From the NCBI RefSeq assembly GCF_025770735.1, contig NZ_JAODPB010000003.1, positions 558,001 to 622,000 on the forward strand: a stretch of 64,000 nt of DNA, read 5' to 3'. A program made the translations under genes and the position numbers. Origin of the DNA: Shouchella tritolerans (GTDB lineage: Bacteria; Bacillota; Bacilli; Bacillales; Bacillaceae_D). Of this stretch, positions 1 through 8,712 are shown piece after piece (the stretch's first letter is position 1; each line of letters begins with the position of its first letter). The notes beneath the pieces are model-generated. The model saw nothing but the letters and a program-made list of their open reading frames with translations. It had not been told where the DNA came from and did not search any database.

Positions 1-1
1 T

Positions 2-292
2 GAATACATTTTAATCAAGGATGTCAATGACCATAAAGAAGAGGCATTGCAGTTAGCTGAGCTAATTGGTGATAAACGCCATCTTTCCTATGTGAATTTG
101 ATCCCGTACAATCCAGTTGATGAGCATAGCCAATACCAACGCAGCGAACCTGAGGCCATTTCCCAGTTTTTCGACACATTGAAGAAAAAGGGCATCAATT
201 GCGGCGTCCGCTTAGAGCATGGCACGGATATTGACGCGGCTTGCGGACAACTGAGAAGCAAACAAGAGAAGAAAAAAGCAAAGGTTAACTAA
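2..292 (+). CDS. RlmN-like radical-SAM 23S rRNA methyltransferase, 3' end only
   Basis: The frame is open from the window edge, so only about the last 96 residues are present. They carry VNLIPYNP and the family-defining C-terminal DIDAACGQL, whose Cys is the methyl-cysteine used by RlmN/Cfr enzymes to methylate A2503 of 23S rRNA. The CxxxCxxC cluster lies upstream of the window. The IRYNP signature I recall for true Cfr resistance proteins is replaced by IPYNP, so an RlmN paralogue is more likely than a Cfr resistance determinant. A strong terminator follows, so the gene ends its transcription unit. Family is confident; the RlmN versus Cfr-like assignment is inference from a fragment. Confidence 0.85.
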   Translation, partial: EYILIKDVNDHKEEALQLAELIGDKRHLSYVNLIPYNPVDEHSQYQRSEPEAISQFFDTLKKKGINCGVRLEHGTDIDAACGQLRSKQEKKKAKVN

Positions 293-299
293 AAACAAT

Positions 300-334
300 C
301 CAATCCTGCTTGTAGTTGCGGGATTGGTTTTTTT
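300..334 (+). terminator. Rho-independent terminator after the rlmN-like gene
   Basis: A 10-bp stem (300-309 with 318-327, one G-U pair) is followed by a run of seven T. It lies 8 bases after the stop codon. Confidence 0.85.
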
Positions 335-374
335 GTTGGTTAAAGGCGGAATCATAAAGGAGTGATTGTCCATT

Positions 375-494
375 GTGTTCTCCCTTGCACATTTATTTGT
401 AGTTACCGCCTCTTTCAAGTTTACTGGTAAGGGCTATATCATTGACGTGATCTCAGATCGAACTGTAAAATTAGTGGGAAGACACATTTTCTAG
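375..494 (+). CDS. Possible 39-aa small protein upstream of kynU
   Basis: A GTG-initiated frame lies 12 nt downstream of an AAAGGAG site (356-362) and ends 10 bases before kynU, just ahead of the kynU ribosome binding site. The product would start with a hydrophobic stretch (FSLAHLFVV) and end with a plausible soluble segment ([16 protein letters not shown]). The spacing is long and no family is recognised. It could be a leader peptide of the kyn operon, a short real protein, or chance. Confidence 0.3.
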   Translation: MFSLAHLFVVTASFKFTGKGYIIDVISDRTVKLVGRHIF

Positions 495-504
495 GAGGGC
501 GTCT

Positions 505-1788
505 ATGCCTTGTTTTGATAGCGTTTACACAAAAGACTATGCGCAACAACTGGATGCAGTTGATCCACTTGCTCGCTTTCGCAATGAGTTTTACATAGAC
601 AAAAAAAGCATTTATTTTGATGGCAATTCACTCGGCTTGCTATCTACACGCGCAGAGCAGTCATTGCTTGACGTGTTGGATTCGTGGAAACAGTATGGAA
701 TTGACGGCTGGACGAAAGGGAAGCACCCTTGGTTTTATTTGTCTGAGTCATTGGGAGAAAAGATGGCTTCCCTTGTTGGTGTGAAAGGGGAAGAAGTGAT
801 CGTAACTGGATCGACGACAACAAATCTCCACCAATTAGTTAGCTCCTTTTTTCGGCCTGAAGGAAAGAAAACGAAAATATTGGCAGACGAACTCAATTTT
901 CCTAGTGACATTTATGCATTAAAGAGCCAGCTCTACCTTCGAGGCCTGGATCCAGCAAAACACCTTATTCAAGTGAAAAGCGAAAATGGCCACATTTTAA
1001 ATGAAACGGACATTATTGCGGAAATGAAAGAAGAGGTTGCTTTGATCGTTTTGCCGAGTGTTTTATATCGAAGCGGGCAAGTCCTCGATATGGAACGGTT
1101 AACAAAGGCCGCTCATCAAAGAAACATTCTAATCGGGTTTGATTTATGCCATTCGATTGGTTCCATTCCCCACCAATTAGGAAAGTGGGATGTGGACTTT
1201 GCTTTTTGGTGCACGTATAAACACGTAAATGGCGGACCGGGCAGTGTAGCGGCGCTATATGTGAACGAAAAGCACTTTGGTAGGCGCCCAGGACTGGCTG
1301 GATGGTTTAGTTCACACAAAGAAAAACAATTTGACATGGAGCATACGTTAACGCACGCTGAACATGCTGGCGCCTTTCAAATTGGTACGCCTCATATTTT
1401 AAGTATCGCGCCTTTGATCGGGTCTCTTGCCATTTTTGCAGAAGCAGGAATCGAACAAATTCGCAAAAAGTCGTTAAAACTGACTGAATATATGATGACA
1501 TTAATCGAGTACGAGCTTTCCGATTACGGTTTTACGATCCAAAACCCAAGGGATGAAAGACGAGGCGGCCATCTTTACATTGAGCACGATGAAGCAGCTC
1601 GTATTTGCAAAGCGCTTAAGGAAGAAAACGTGATCCCTGATTTTCGCAGCCCGAAAGGCATTCGCCTCGCACCGGTTGCCCTTTATAATACGTTTGAGGA
1701 AGTATGGAATAGCATTCAGGTCTTAAAGCTAATTATGAAAGAAGAGCGCTACAAAAAATTTAAAAATGAACGGGATGTGGTTGCTTAA
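505..1788 (+). CDS. kynU: Kynureninase
   Basis: This 427-aa PLP enzyme (the usual family length) hydrolyses L-kynurenine to anthranilate and alanine. The N-terminus has the kynureninase hallmark YFDGNSLGL. The PLP-binding lysine lies in [12 protein letters not shown] near residue 240, followed by [12 protein letters not shown] is preceded by GGAGGG. The stop overlaps the kynB start by one base (TAATG), indicating translational coupling. With kynB and kynA it completes tryptophan-to-anthranilate conversion in the cytoplasm. The gene order puts the last enzyme first. Confidence 0.96.
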   Translation: MPCFDSVYTKDYAQQLDAVDPLARFRNEFYIDKKSIYFDGNSLGLLSTRAEQSLLDVLDSWKQYGIDGWTKGKHPWFYLSESLGEKMASLVGVKGEEVIVTGSTTTNLHQLVSSFFRPEGKKTKILADELNFPSDIYALKSQLYLRGLDPAKHLIQVKSENGHILNETDIIAEMKEEVALIVLPSVLYRSGQVLDMERLTKAAHQRNILIGFDLCHSIGSIPHQLGKWDVDFAFWCTYKHVNGGPGSVAALYVNEKHFGRRPGLAGWFSSHKEKQFDMEHTLTHAEHAGAFQIGTPHILSIAPLIGSLAIFAEAGIEQIRKKSLKLTEYMMTLIEYELSDYGFTIQNPRDERRGGHLYIEHDEAARICKALKEENVIPDFRSPKGIRLAPVALYNTFEEVWNSIQVLKLIMKEERYKKFKNERDVVA

Positions 1789-2429
1789 TGAATCATGCAA
1801 ATAACGTGAACCGCTGGATCGATGTATCACAGCCACTTAATAAAAAGCTTGCCCACTGGCCAGGTGACTTGCCTTATTCGTACCAGCTGACATGTTCCAA
1901 ACAGCAAACAGGTTCTGTTAATATTGGCCAAATCGCGATGAGTGTCCACTCTGGTACTCACGTGGATGCGCCGTTTCATTTTAAAAACGATGGTGCCAAA
2001 ATAACAGACTTGGATATTGAGGTGTTTATAGGAAAAGCAAGGGTCGTTGATCTATCTAAACATGAACGAATCGACCAAACTGCGCTTCATTCTCTCCATT
2101 TAGAAGGAGTAAAAAGGTTGTTGATTAAGACAGCTGTCCCGAACCAGGCAACTGCATTTCCTGAAAAAATTCCATATGTAACTGCAGACGGTGCTGCCTA
2201 TATGAAGGAAAAAGGCATTATACTCATTGGGGTCGATGTTCCTTCTGTTGATCCACTAGATAGTAAAGAGCTAGAAGGGCACCATGCTTTAGCAGACAAT
2301 GGCATTTCTATTTTAGAAAACCTTATGTTAGATAAGGTGGAAGAAGGCGATTATGAGTTGATTGCCTTGCCTTTGCCAATGGAAGATGCAGATGGTAGTC
2401 CAGTACGGGCTGTCATTCGAGCAATTTAA
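1788..2429 (+). CDS. kynB: Kynurenine formamidase (arylformamidase)
   Basis: A 213-aa cyclase-family protein that hydrolyses N-formylkynurenine to kynurenine and formate. It carries the family metal motif HSGTHVDAPFHF near residues 56-67 and WIDVSQPL at the N-terminus. Length matches bacterial KynB. It overlaps kynU by one base and sits 15 bases before kynA, so the three genes form one operon. No operon-specific regulator is visible beside it. Confidence 0.95.
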   Translation: MNHANNVNRWIDVSQPLNKKLAHWPGDLPYSYQLTCSKQQTGSVNIGQIAMSVHSGTHVDAPFHFKNDGAKITDLDIEVFIGKARVVDLSKHERIDQTALHSLHLEGVKRLLIKTAVPNQATAFPEKIPYVTADGAAYMKEKGIILIGVDVPSVDPLDSKELEGHHALADNGISILENLMLDKVEEGDYELIALPLPMEDADGSPVRAVIRAI

Positions 2430-2444
2430 ACAGGAAGGCGGAGC

Positions 2445-3308
2445 ATGGGGATGAAAAAAGAACAGAGGCCTTTTCAACAACAAGCGCCACAGGAAGAAAC
2501 AGGAATCCATACCGATTTTAAAAACAGGATGACGTATGGGGAATATTTAAAACTTGATCAAGTTTTAACCGCGCAAGAGCGACTGTCGAATCATCATGAT
2601 GAAATGCTTTTTATTATTATCCACCAAGTAAGCGAGCTTTGGATGAAACTGATCCTCCATGAAACTTACGCAGCCATTGCCTCTATTAAAGCAAATGACT
2701 TGCCATCATCGTTTAAGCGCTTAGCGCGTGTCTCGAAAACACAATCACAAATCATTCAGGCGTGGGATGTTCTTTCGACGTTGACACCAACTGAATACAT
2801 GGAATTTCGTGAACAGCTCGGTCAGGCATCAGGATTTCAGTCGTATCAATATCGCCTCATAGAGTTTGCTCTAGGCCATAAAACGAGAGCGATCTTAAAA
2901 ATCTACGAAAAAGACAATGATTTACATCAAAAGCTGGTCGAAGCCTATCATGCACCGAGTTTGTATGACGTTTCCATTCAAGCATTGGCAAATGCCGGCC
3001 TAGTAATTGACCAACACTTAATAGAACGGGATTTTTCAAAACCTTATGTGGCAAATGATTCTGTCCGAGAAGCGTGGTTGGTCGTCTATCGAAATGTAGA
3101 TCGTTATTGGAATCTCTATCAACTAGGAGAAAAGCTAGTTGATATTGAAGATTGGTTACAGCAATGGCGTTTTCGGCATATGAAAACAGTCGAGCGAATC
3201 ATTGGCTTTAAAGTTGGCACAGGTGGCTCGTCTGGAGTCAACTACTTAAAGAGTGTCCTTGAGCAACGTTTTTTTCCTGAGCTATGGGATTTGCGAACGG
3301 AAATTTAA
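2445..3308 (+). CDS. kynA: Tryptophan 2,3-dioxygenase
   Basis: A 287-aa heme dioxygenase that opens the indole ring of L-tryptophan to N-formylkynurenine, the committed step of the pathway. Visible hallmarks are the YGEYLKLDQ and [17 protein letters not shown] segments in the N-terminal third and the substrate-binding [11 protein letters not shown] near the C-terminus. Two start codons six bases apart (2445 and 2451) both have usable AGGAAGG/GGAG sites; I kept the first. It ends the kyn operon, with a hairpin terminator about 110 bases downstream. Confidence 0.96.
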   Translation: MGMKKEQRPFQQQAPQEETGIHTDFKNRMTYGEYLKLDQVLTAQERLSNHHDEMLFIIIHQVSELWMKLILHETYAAIASIKANDLPSSFKRLARVSKTQSQIIQAWDVLSTLTPTEYMEFREQLGQASGFQSYQYRLIEFALGHKTRAILKIYEKDNDLHQKLVEAYHAPSLYDVSIQALANAGLVIDQHLIERDFSKPYVANDSVREAWLVVYRNVDRYWNLYQLGEKLVDIEDWLQQWRFRHMKTVERIIGFKVGTGGSSGVNYLKSVLEQRFFPELWDLRTEI

Positions 3309-3334
3309 ACGTAGCAGGGTGATGTTTGATGTGA

Positions 3335-3412
3335 ATGAATCTGACTACTATGGGCCGTTTTGAAGAGCTGCTCTTGTCAGGGCAAGCCATCTGGGAAATT
3401 CGAAACGAATAG
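3335..3412 (+). CDS. Possible 25-aa ORF after kynA
   Basis: A short frame starts at ATG 3335 and ends just before the kyn operon terminator. It contains GRFEELLLSGQAIWEIRNE, which reads like a natural helical peptide. There is no convincing ribosome binding site and no recognised family. It may be a decayed gene end. Confidence 0.2.
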   Translation: MNLTTMGRFEELLLSGQAIWEIRNE

Positions 3413-3418
3413 CTAACA

Positions 3419-3450
3419 AAAAGGGCTGTCCACAAAAGGGCAGCTCTTTT
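3419..3450 (+). terminator. Terminator of the kyn operon
   Basis: A GGGCTGTCC/GGGCAGCTC hairpin with G-U pairs, flanked by A-rich and T-rich arms. It can work in both directions between kynA and the convergent germinant-receptor operon. Confidence 0.7.
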
Positions 3451-3488
3451 CATGTTAGAGGTTGAATCGATGGGCATAATGCCTTTTT

Positions 3489-4637
3489 TTAGGAAGTAGG
3501 CGGTCCTGTGCTTTCTTTAGCGTGCTTTGGCCAAAGGGGCTGTTTCTTTTTGCGTCTTTTGAATAGGCCGACGGCAACGAGAAACAAAGGCAGGAAAAAA
3601 CCGGTTAAAATCGATTGAGGAATGCTTACGAATAGAAAAAAATCACGTTCTTCGATAATGTTTGTGAAATAAGTGGCGCCAAGAAACAACAACAGCATCG
3701 CGATTGGCAAGACTAACGGTTTCGCCTTTTTCAAATTGAATAAATGAGCCATTCCCGTTAAGATCGCATAGAAATAAAGAAGTAAATTGAAGTAAATCGA
3801 GATAAACCATACGACGGTGATCGTCGCTTCAATTCGCTGAAAAAATTGGCCGACATCGATTCGCTGTGCAAGTGACAGAGCTGGATAAAAATCACGAGAT
3901 ACGACTTGCGGTGTTAAAACCGTGATGCATAGGAATGTAAACACCACTAAAATAAGGCAACCGAAGGAATAGCCAAGCCATAGCGCTTTTTCGGCTGCTT
4001 TTTTATCGTTTATATGCTTAGGGAAAATGGATAGCTGGATGACGACATTGCAAACGACATTGCCCATATAAATCGCAAATGCTTTGGCCGTAGCTGCTAT
4101 TGGCGAATGGGCAATCGGCATAATGTAGCCAATATCGACATCATGCAAAGTTAAGCCAATCAGTAGTAAGAGTGGAACGAAAAAGAAAAGCAAACATAGC
4201 GATGCTGTACGGGCTATTGCTTCAATTCCGCATATGATGCCGAACACAATGATGGACAAGCATAGCAAGTAGCATACAAAATAAGGCGTCGACGGCAACA
4301 AAAAATGAGTAATAAAGGTGACAGCATAGCTCATAATGGCTGGGAAATGAAGCAGGGGAAACAAAATATAGAAAAAGGAAGCAAACCAACCTACGACTTT
4401 GCCGAAAGTACGCTTGTTCATGTCAAAAATCGCATCAGAAGGCATCCAGCGGGCAAGCAACGTGTAAAGAAAAATAATCGGGATGCCTGTAATGCTGCCA
4501 ATGATCGGTATAAGCCAAGCATCTTGCTGGATGAAAAAGCTTATTGATGCTGGAAGACCGAGCATCGCTGTGCTAATCGTAGCATAAAGGACCATAGTAG
4601 CAAAAGACCGCGATGAGAATGTTTCCACTGTTTTCAT
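3489..4637 (-). CDS. Spore germinant receptor B subunit (GerAB family permease)
   Basis: A 382-aa integral membrane protein of the APC-superfamily GerAB/GerKB/GerBB group, with about ten hydrophobic segments. It is the germinant-binding subunit in the spore inner membrane. ATG at 4637 follows AAGGAGAG with 9-nt spacing and is preferred to TTG three bases upstream. It is the last gene of the A-C-D-B operon. The germinant cannot be predicted from sequence. Confidence 0.9.
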   Translation of the reverse strand: MKTVETFSSRSFATMVLYATISTAMLGLPASISFFIQQDAWLIPIIGSITGIPIIFLYTLLARWMPSDAIFDMNKRTFGKVVGWFASFFYILFPLLHFPAIMSYAVTFITHFLLPSTPYFVCYLLCLSIIVFGIICGIEAIARTASLCLLFFFVPLLLLIGLTLHDVDIGYIMPIAHSPIAATAKAFAIYMGNVVCNVVIQLSIFPKHINDKKAAEKALWLGYSFGCLILVVFTFLCITVLTPQVVSRDFYPALSLAQRIDVGQFFQRIEATITVVWFISIYFNLLLYFYAILTGMAHLFNLKKAKPLVLPIAMLLLFLGATYFTNIIEERDFFLFVSIPQSILTGFFLPLFLVAVGLFKRRKKKQPLWPKHAKESTGPPTS

Positions 4638-4676
4638 CAATTCCGACTCTCCTTTTCTTGCCGTACACGTTGCTAC

Positions 4677-4880
4677 TTAGAATGACTTAACGAGTGAAGT
4701 GAGCCAGCGGGCAATGCTTGGCACCTCTAATCTCAAAGCGTATAGGGCGCCGTATGTTGTGGCAATTGCCAGAACCGTATAAAAGACAACCTGCAACTTG
4801 CGATTGCCCTTTAAGTCGCGCCAGTTGATCCAAGTGATCACAAATGCGCCTAACAGGACGCAAAGAAAAGACAGCACCAT
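4677..4880 (-). CDS. Small two-TM germinant receptor D-type subunit
   Basis: A 67-aa protein with two predicted membrane helices (about residues 1-18 and 29-48) and a short C-terminal tail. Its ATG overlaps the stop of the C-subunit gene (TAATG), so the two are coupled. Small two-TM D proteins are known companions of GerA-type receptors in several Bacillus species, where they modulate receptor output. The assignment rests on position, size and topology. It is not the GerD lipoprotein, which is a different family. Confidence 0.7.
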   Translation of the reverse strand: MVLSFLCVLLGAFVITWINWRDLKGNRKLQVVFYTVLAIATTYGALYALRLEVPSIARWLTSLVKSF

Positions 4881-6076
4881 TAATGATCACCTTTTGAAAA
4901 AGAATTGACAATACTACCACTATCAGAAATGGTGATGTCAATGTTCATTTTTACATCGAGGTCTTGGTAGATTGCATACCAATCATCCCGCACTTCTTCC
5001 CAGTAATCAGGGAACTTTCGGTATAGTTCCTGTCCGATCCCAAGGATGTCCGAACCTGCTTGTTGGGTTGCGACAATGGCTTCATGAATGTTAGTTTCCA
5101 TCTCGGTTTGCGCCTGTTTTTCGACCTGTTCATAGGAAGAAGTGACAGACAAGTCTAAATCAACGCAATCTACTTCTGAAATGGTGGCTTCAAGTGAAAG
5201 GTCGTATGTCACTGAAGGAGCCCCATCTATTAGCTCCATTTTTAGAGCTGGTTCGATTGAATGGATTTCTAGTGCTATTTTGCCGCCACCAGGGCAAGTA
5301 AAGCTTTTGACGCTATTCTCGATTCCACTGTTTAAATACTCAATGTTTTTGCTGTTTTGTTGAGAAAGCCAAGTAATCATTTTGCTGCCTTTAAAAATGG
5401 CTAAACCATTGGTTTCGACAAAGGCAGCTGCCATGTTTTGCTCCACATTTTTCTTCGTCCTCCCTTGCTGTAAATCCCCGGAAACCGTTACGCCCATAAT
5501 TGAAGGCTCAATGCCCTCAGCCTTTATATCGTAAAACAGACGATCCATTGTCAATTTCTTTGTACTGCTATAAGAACGGCCTGAAAACTCAATCGAATCA
5601 AAAAGGCTTTGCGCAGATAAATTTTCTAATGGCGTTAGTACATTTAAGATGTTTTCAGCGGGCGTATCCTTGGCAATTAACACAAAAAAATCAGAGCGCA
5701 TTTCGTGGTCCCGATAAAAGAAATCCAACACATGGTCTAGACCGTCTTTCGCAACATCTTCACTTAGAATCAACACTTTTAATTGGGAAACAAATGACCG
5801 TCTTGGGTTTTTTTGGATCATTTTCCGTAACGATTCATGAATTGTTTTCGATTTTTCCCGGACGTCTATACCTTGGGCATAGCCTCTGCCAGTTTCCTGC
5901 GAAGCAATTTCTGCAGGGTTCATCGCCTGCATCGTCAACACATAATCATCTCCTTCTTTATCAACGGCTATGCCGACAATTAAGGAAAGCTGATTCAGCT
6001 CCCAACGGTCCCAGCAACCGCTTAAAAGAAAAAAGGAGACGACAATGATCATCGTTTTTTGTATTTTTGCTTGCAA
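4880..6076 (-). CDS. Spore germinant receptor C subunit (GerAC family lipoprotein)
   Basis: A 398-aa lipoprotein with signal peptide and lipobox LSGC near residue 20, followed by the GerAC hallmark WDRWELNQL. The C-subunit is anchored to the outer face of the spore inner membrane and is needed for receptor assembly. The start is TTG at 6076, supported by GGAGG eight bases upstream. The gene lies 19 bases after the A-subunit gene and overlaps the next small gene by one base. Confidence 0.92.
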   Translation of the reverse strand: MQAKIQKTMIIVVSFFLLSGCWDRWELNQLSLIVGIAVDKEGDDYVLTMQAMNPAEIASQETGRGYAQGIDVREKSKTIHESLRKMIQKNPRRSFVSQLKVLILSEDVAKDGLDHVLDFFYRDHEMRSDFFVLIAKDTPAENILNVLTPLENLSAQSLFDSIEFSGRSYSSTKKLTMDRLFYDIKAEGIEPSIMGVTVSGDLQQGRTKKNVEQNMAAAFVETNGLAIFKGSKMITWLSQQNSKNIEYLNSGIENSVKSFTCPGGGKIALEIHSIEPALKMELIDGAPSVTYDLSLEATISEVDCVDLDLSVTSSYEQVEKQAQTEMETNIHEAIVATQQAGSDILGIGQELYRKFPDYWEEVRDDWYAIYQDLDVKMNIDITISDSGSIVNSFSKGDH

Positions 6077-6095
6077 AGCGGTTTCCTCCGTTCAC

Positions 6096-7610
6096 TCAAT
6101 CTTTAGGGCTGGGCTTTGGCGTGCGTTGCCGCGTTTGATTAGACTTTGTCGTTGCTTCTGGCCGCTCATCCATCAACCATTTAGGCGCACGGAAGATTGT
6201 ATCGGTTTGGTCTTTCCATACAAAGGGAGACAGGCCTTTTAAATAAGGGATGCCAAACGATTTTAAAGTAGACAAATGTAAAAGCACTGCAGTAAAGCCA
6301 ATGCAAATGCCTAAAAGGCCAAAAGAAGCAGCAAGAGCCATAAACCCAAATCGCAAAATACGGATTGGCACGCCAATGCTGTAAGATGGAAACACAAAAC
6401 TGGCAATTGCTGTAATCGAGATAACAATCACAACTGCTGCAGAGACAATACCCGCTTGCACAGCTGCTTGGCCAATGACGATTGCGCCGACAATCGATAC
6501 GGCTTGGCCGACTGGCTGCGGCATGCGAATCCCTGCTTCACGGAGAATTTCAAATGTGACTTCCATCATTAATGTTTCAACAAAAGTCGGAAACGGCGTG
6601 CCTTCCTGTTGCGCAGCTAAATTGCCAAGCAGCCCTGTAGGGATTAGCTCTTGGTGGAACGTTGTAATCGCAATATAAAAAGAGGGGGCCAACATCGCGA
6701 TAAAAATACACATGAACCGTAACAGACGAATAAGTGTCCCGATATCGGCACGCTGTGTATGGTCTTCAGCGTTGTGGAAAAATTGCACAAATAATGCCGG
6801 GACAATAAGAGCCATTGGCGAACCATCACTCAGTATCGCAATTTTCCCTTCTAATAAATGAGCTGCCGTTGTATCAGGGCGCTCAGTGGAGTACACAGTT
6901 GGAAAAGGCGTGTATGTTTGGTCTTGGATTAATTCCTCGATGTTTCCGTCTTCTAACACCGAATCGGTATAAATGCGATCTAGTCTTGTATGTAGTTCAC
7001 GCAACATGTTTTTGTCAACAATATCATTCATATAGGCAATCATGATTTTCGTTTTGGTGCGCGTGCCAATTGTTTTTGTCTCAATCCATAGCTGTTCGTC
7101 GCCTATTCGCCTTCGTAATAGGGAGATATTCGTGCGTACATTTTCAACAAACCCTTCCCGTGAGCCGCGGACCACCTTTTCTGTCATTGGTTCTGATACA
7201 GGCCGTTCTGCATAAAGGGGAACAGCGACAGCGATAGGGGTAGAAAAACCATCGATTACACAGATTGCGTAGCCGGTGAAAAGCTTGTCTATTAGCGGGC
7301 GGAAACGATTGAGTGTTTCTGTATGGCCTACTTCTTCTAAATACTGTTGTGCTCTTTCAAACACGTCAGGTTCCTTTTCAGCAAAAAATCTCGCTCTGCT
7401 TATCATTTTTTCAACGGCCTCTTCATTACAAAGCCCCTCTACATAAAGAAAAGCTGCTTTTAGCGTTTGGTTTCTCCCAAACGAGAAAGGCCGTACGAGT
7501 ATATCGTCGCTATGTCCGGTAGTAGTTAAAATAAATTCAACCGTATCAGCAAGATGAGAGCTAGGCTTCTTGTTTGCTAAGTAGTCATGAGGCGGTGCTG
7601 ATTGTTTCAT
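6096..7610 (-). CDS. Spore germinant receptor A subunit (GerAA family)
   Basis: A 504-aa GerAA/GerKA/SpoVAF-type protein: a soluble N-terminal domain of about 290 residues, membrane helices in the C-terminal half (around the conserved PFPTFVETLMMEVTFE), and a Thr/Lys-rich tail. ATG at 7610 is preferred to a farther upstream start because AGGAGGTG lies 11 bases before it. It leads the four-gene receptor operon, 40 bases downstream of a sigma-G-like promoter. Confidence 0.92.
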   Translation of the reverse strand: MKQSAPPHDYLANKKPSSHLADTVEFILTTTGHSDDILVRPFSFGRNQTLKAAFLYVEGLCNEEAVEKMISRARFFAEKEPDVFERAQQYLEEVGHTETLNRFRPLIDKLFTGYAICVIDGFSTPIAVAVPLYAERPVSEPMTEKVVRGSREGFVENVRTNISLLRRRIGDEQLWIETKTIGTRTKTKIMIAYMNDIVDKNMLRELHTRLDRIYTDSVLEDGNIEELIQDQTYTPFPTVYSTERPDTTAAHLLEGKIAILSDGSPMALIVPALFVQFFHNAEDHTQRADIGTLIRLLRFMCIFIAMLAPSFYIAITTFHQELIPTGLLGNLAAQQEGTPFPTFVETLMMEVTFEILREAGIRMPQPVGQAVSIVGAIVIGQAAVQAGIVSAAVVIVISITAIASFVFPSYSIGVPIRILRFGFMALAASFGLLGICIGFTAVLLHLSTLKSFGIPYLKGLSPFVWKDQTDTIFRAPKWLMDERPEATTKSNQTRQRTPKPSPKD

Positions 7611-7649
7611 GATAAGAGGGACACCTCCTGCCTGAAGTGAGAATAGTTG

Positions 7650-7679
7650 TAGTATGTAACATCCCACTCCTTTCTATGC
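7650..7679 (-). promoter_or_regulatory. Sigma-G-like forespore promoter of the germinant receptor operon
   Basis: On the minus strand the -35 element GCATA (7675-7679), an 18-bp spacer and the -10 element CATACTA (7650-7656) fit the sigma-G consensus (GMATR / CATNMTA). The -10 lies 40 bases before the receptor start codon, as expected for forespore expression of a germinant receptor. Apart from this promoter and the deoR promoter and repeat described separately, I see nothing else in 7611-7938. Confidence 0.65.
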
Positions 7680-7870
7680 GCATTATTCTGGCATCAAATG
7701 CAAATCTATGGCTCCGTTTGATCATTTCCTCTCTTTCTTTACTCGTTAACCGGCTTTTCACCCTCGTGATTTTTCGTTAGTACACTTGTGAAAAACGATC
7801 AGGTATAATGAGAAGACAACCATAAGTATGTTTGATATGTGCAGAATTTACGCTGATTTATGTTAAAAGA

Positions 7871-7906
7871 GAACAATTTGTGATTGACAATCGCTATTTT
7901 TTGTTC
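7871..7906 (+). promoter_or_regulatory. Candidate operator: GAACAA/TTGTTC inverted repeat across the promoter
   Basis: GAACAA (7871-7876) and its inverse TTGTTC (7901-7906) flank the -35 and fill the spacer up to the -10. The spacing suits a DeoR-family oligomer repressing its own operon. No consensus is known to me for this regulator. Confidence 0.4.
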
Positions 7907-7912
7907 TAAATT
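7884..7912 (+). promoter_or_regulatory. Sigma-A promoter of the deoR-type operon
   Basis: A perfect -35 TTGACA (7884-7889), a 17-bp spacer and -10 TAAATT (7907-7912) lie 26 bases before the regulator start. Confidence 0.7.
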
Positions 7913-7938
7913 AACAGTATAGGGTGTGAAAAAAGAAC

Positions 7939-8694
7939 ATGAATCCTAAAGAAAGACGTTTGCATATTCAAAAGTTGTTGGCGGCCACCGGAAAAGCAGA
8001 TATTGATGAATTGGCCAAGGCTCTCGATGTTTCTCACATGACAGTAAGGCGCGATTTGGCTTTACTTGAGGCGGAAAACCAAATTATTCGCACTCACGGC
8101 GGAGCCGTGCTGCAAAAAGCACTTGTAAAGGAGACGCCTTATGCCCATAAAGAAACGAAAGAATTGGCGGCGAAAAAGGCAATCGCACGGGAAGCGGCAC
8201 AACTTGTAGAAAACGGGTCAACGGTATTAATTGACTCAGGGACAACCACGCTCGAGATTGTGAAGTTATTGAAAGACCGGAATGATTTAACCATTATTAC
8301 CAATGATATAAAAATAGCTGCACAACTGATTGATGCAAAGCCGCGTTGTATTATAACCGGGGGGGAAGTTCAGCACGAACTCGGTGCGCTGCACGGCCCC
8401 CATGCCCAAGAGCTATTGCGCAATATTCATGTTGATTTATTTTTGCTTGGTGCCCATGCCGTCCATGCATCGGCCGGAATCACAGCGCCAACACTTGAAA
8501 AGGCGAAAATCAAAAAGTTGATGATGGAAGCAGCAGCAAAAACATGGCTTGTATGCGATTGGAAAAAATTTGATGAAACTTCTTTTGCCCGTGTTTGTGG
8601 CTTGAATGAGTTGGAAGGAATCATTACCGACTCGAGAATACAAGGGCACGAGATGGAAGCATGCCATGAGAACATGCGGTTGGCGCCGATGTAG
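7939..8694 (+). CDS. DeoR family transcriptional regulator
   Basis: A 251-aa protein with the DeoR-type N-terminal winged helix (DELAKALDVSHMTVRRDL near residues 24-42) and a C-terminal sugar-phosphate sensor domain containing IDSGTTTLE and the DLFLLGAHAV segment. DeoR proteins usually sense a phosphorylated intermediate. It lies 18 bases before the DUF1537 kinase, so the ligand is likely a phosphorylated four-carbon acid. The ribosome binding site is weak (GGTG), which suits a low-abundance repressor. Confidence 0.9.
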   Translation: MNPKERRLHIQKLLAATGKADIDELAKALDVSHMTVRRDLALLEAENQIIRTHGGAVLQKALVKETPYAHKETKELAAKKAIAREAAQLVENGSTVLIDSGTTTLEIVKLLKDRNDLTIITNDIKIAAQLIDAKPRCIITGGEVQHELGALHGPHAQELLRNIHVDLFLLGAHAVHASAGITAPTLEKAKIKKLMMEAAAKTWLVCDWKKFDETSFARVCGLNELEGIITDSRIQGHEMEACHENMRLAPM

Positions 8695-8712
8695 GCGAAC
8701 GGGGGGAGAACA

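Noticed and set aside
2-292. Cfr antibiotic-resistance methyltransferase
   Set aside because: The fragment has IPYNP and an RlmN-like tail rather than the Cfr IRYNP pattern; not enough sequence to call resistance.
4677-4880. GerD lipoprotein
   Set aside because: No lipobox and only 67 residues with two membrane helices; it fits the receptor D-type subunit instead.
5500-6048. 182-aa plus-strand frame
   Set aside because: Antisense shadow of the germinant receptor C-subunit gene; no start signals or family features.
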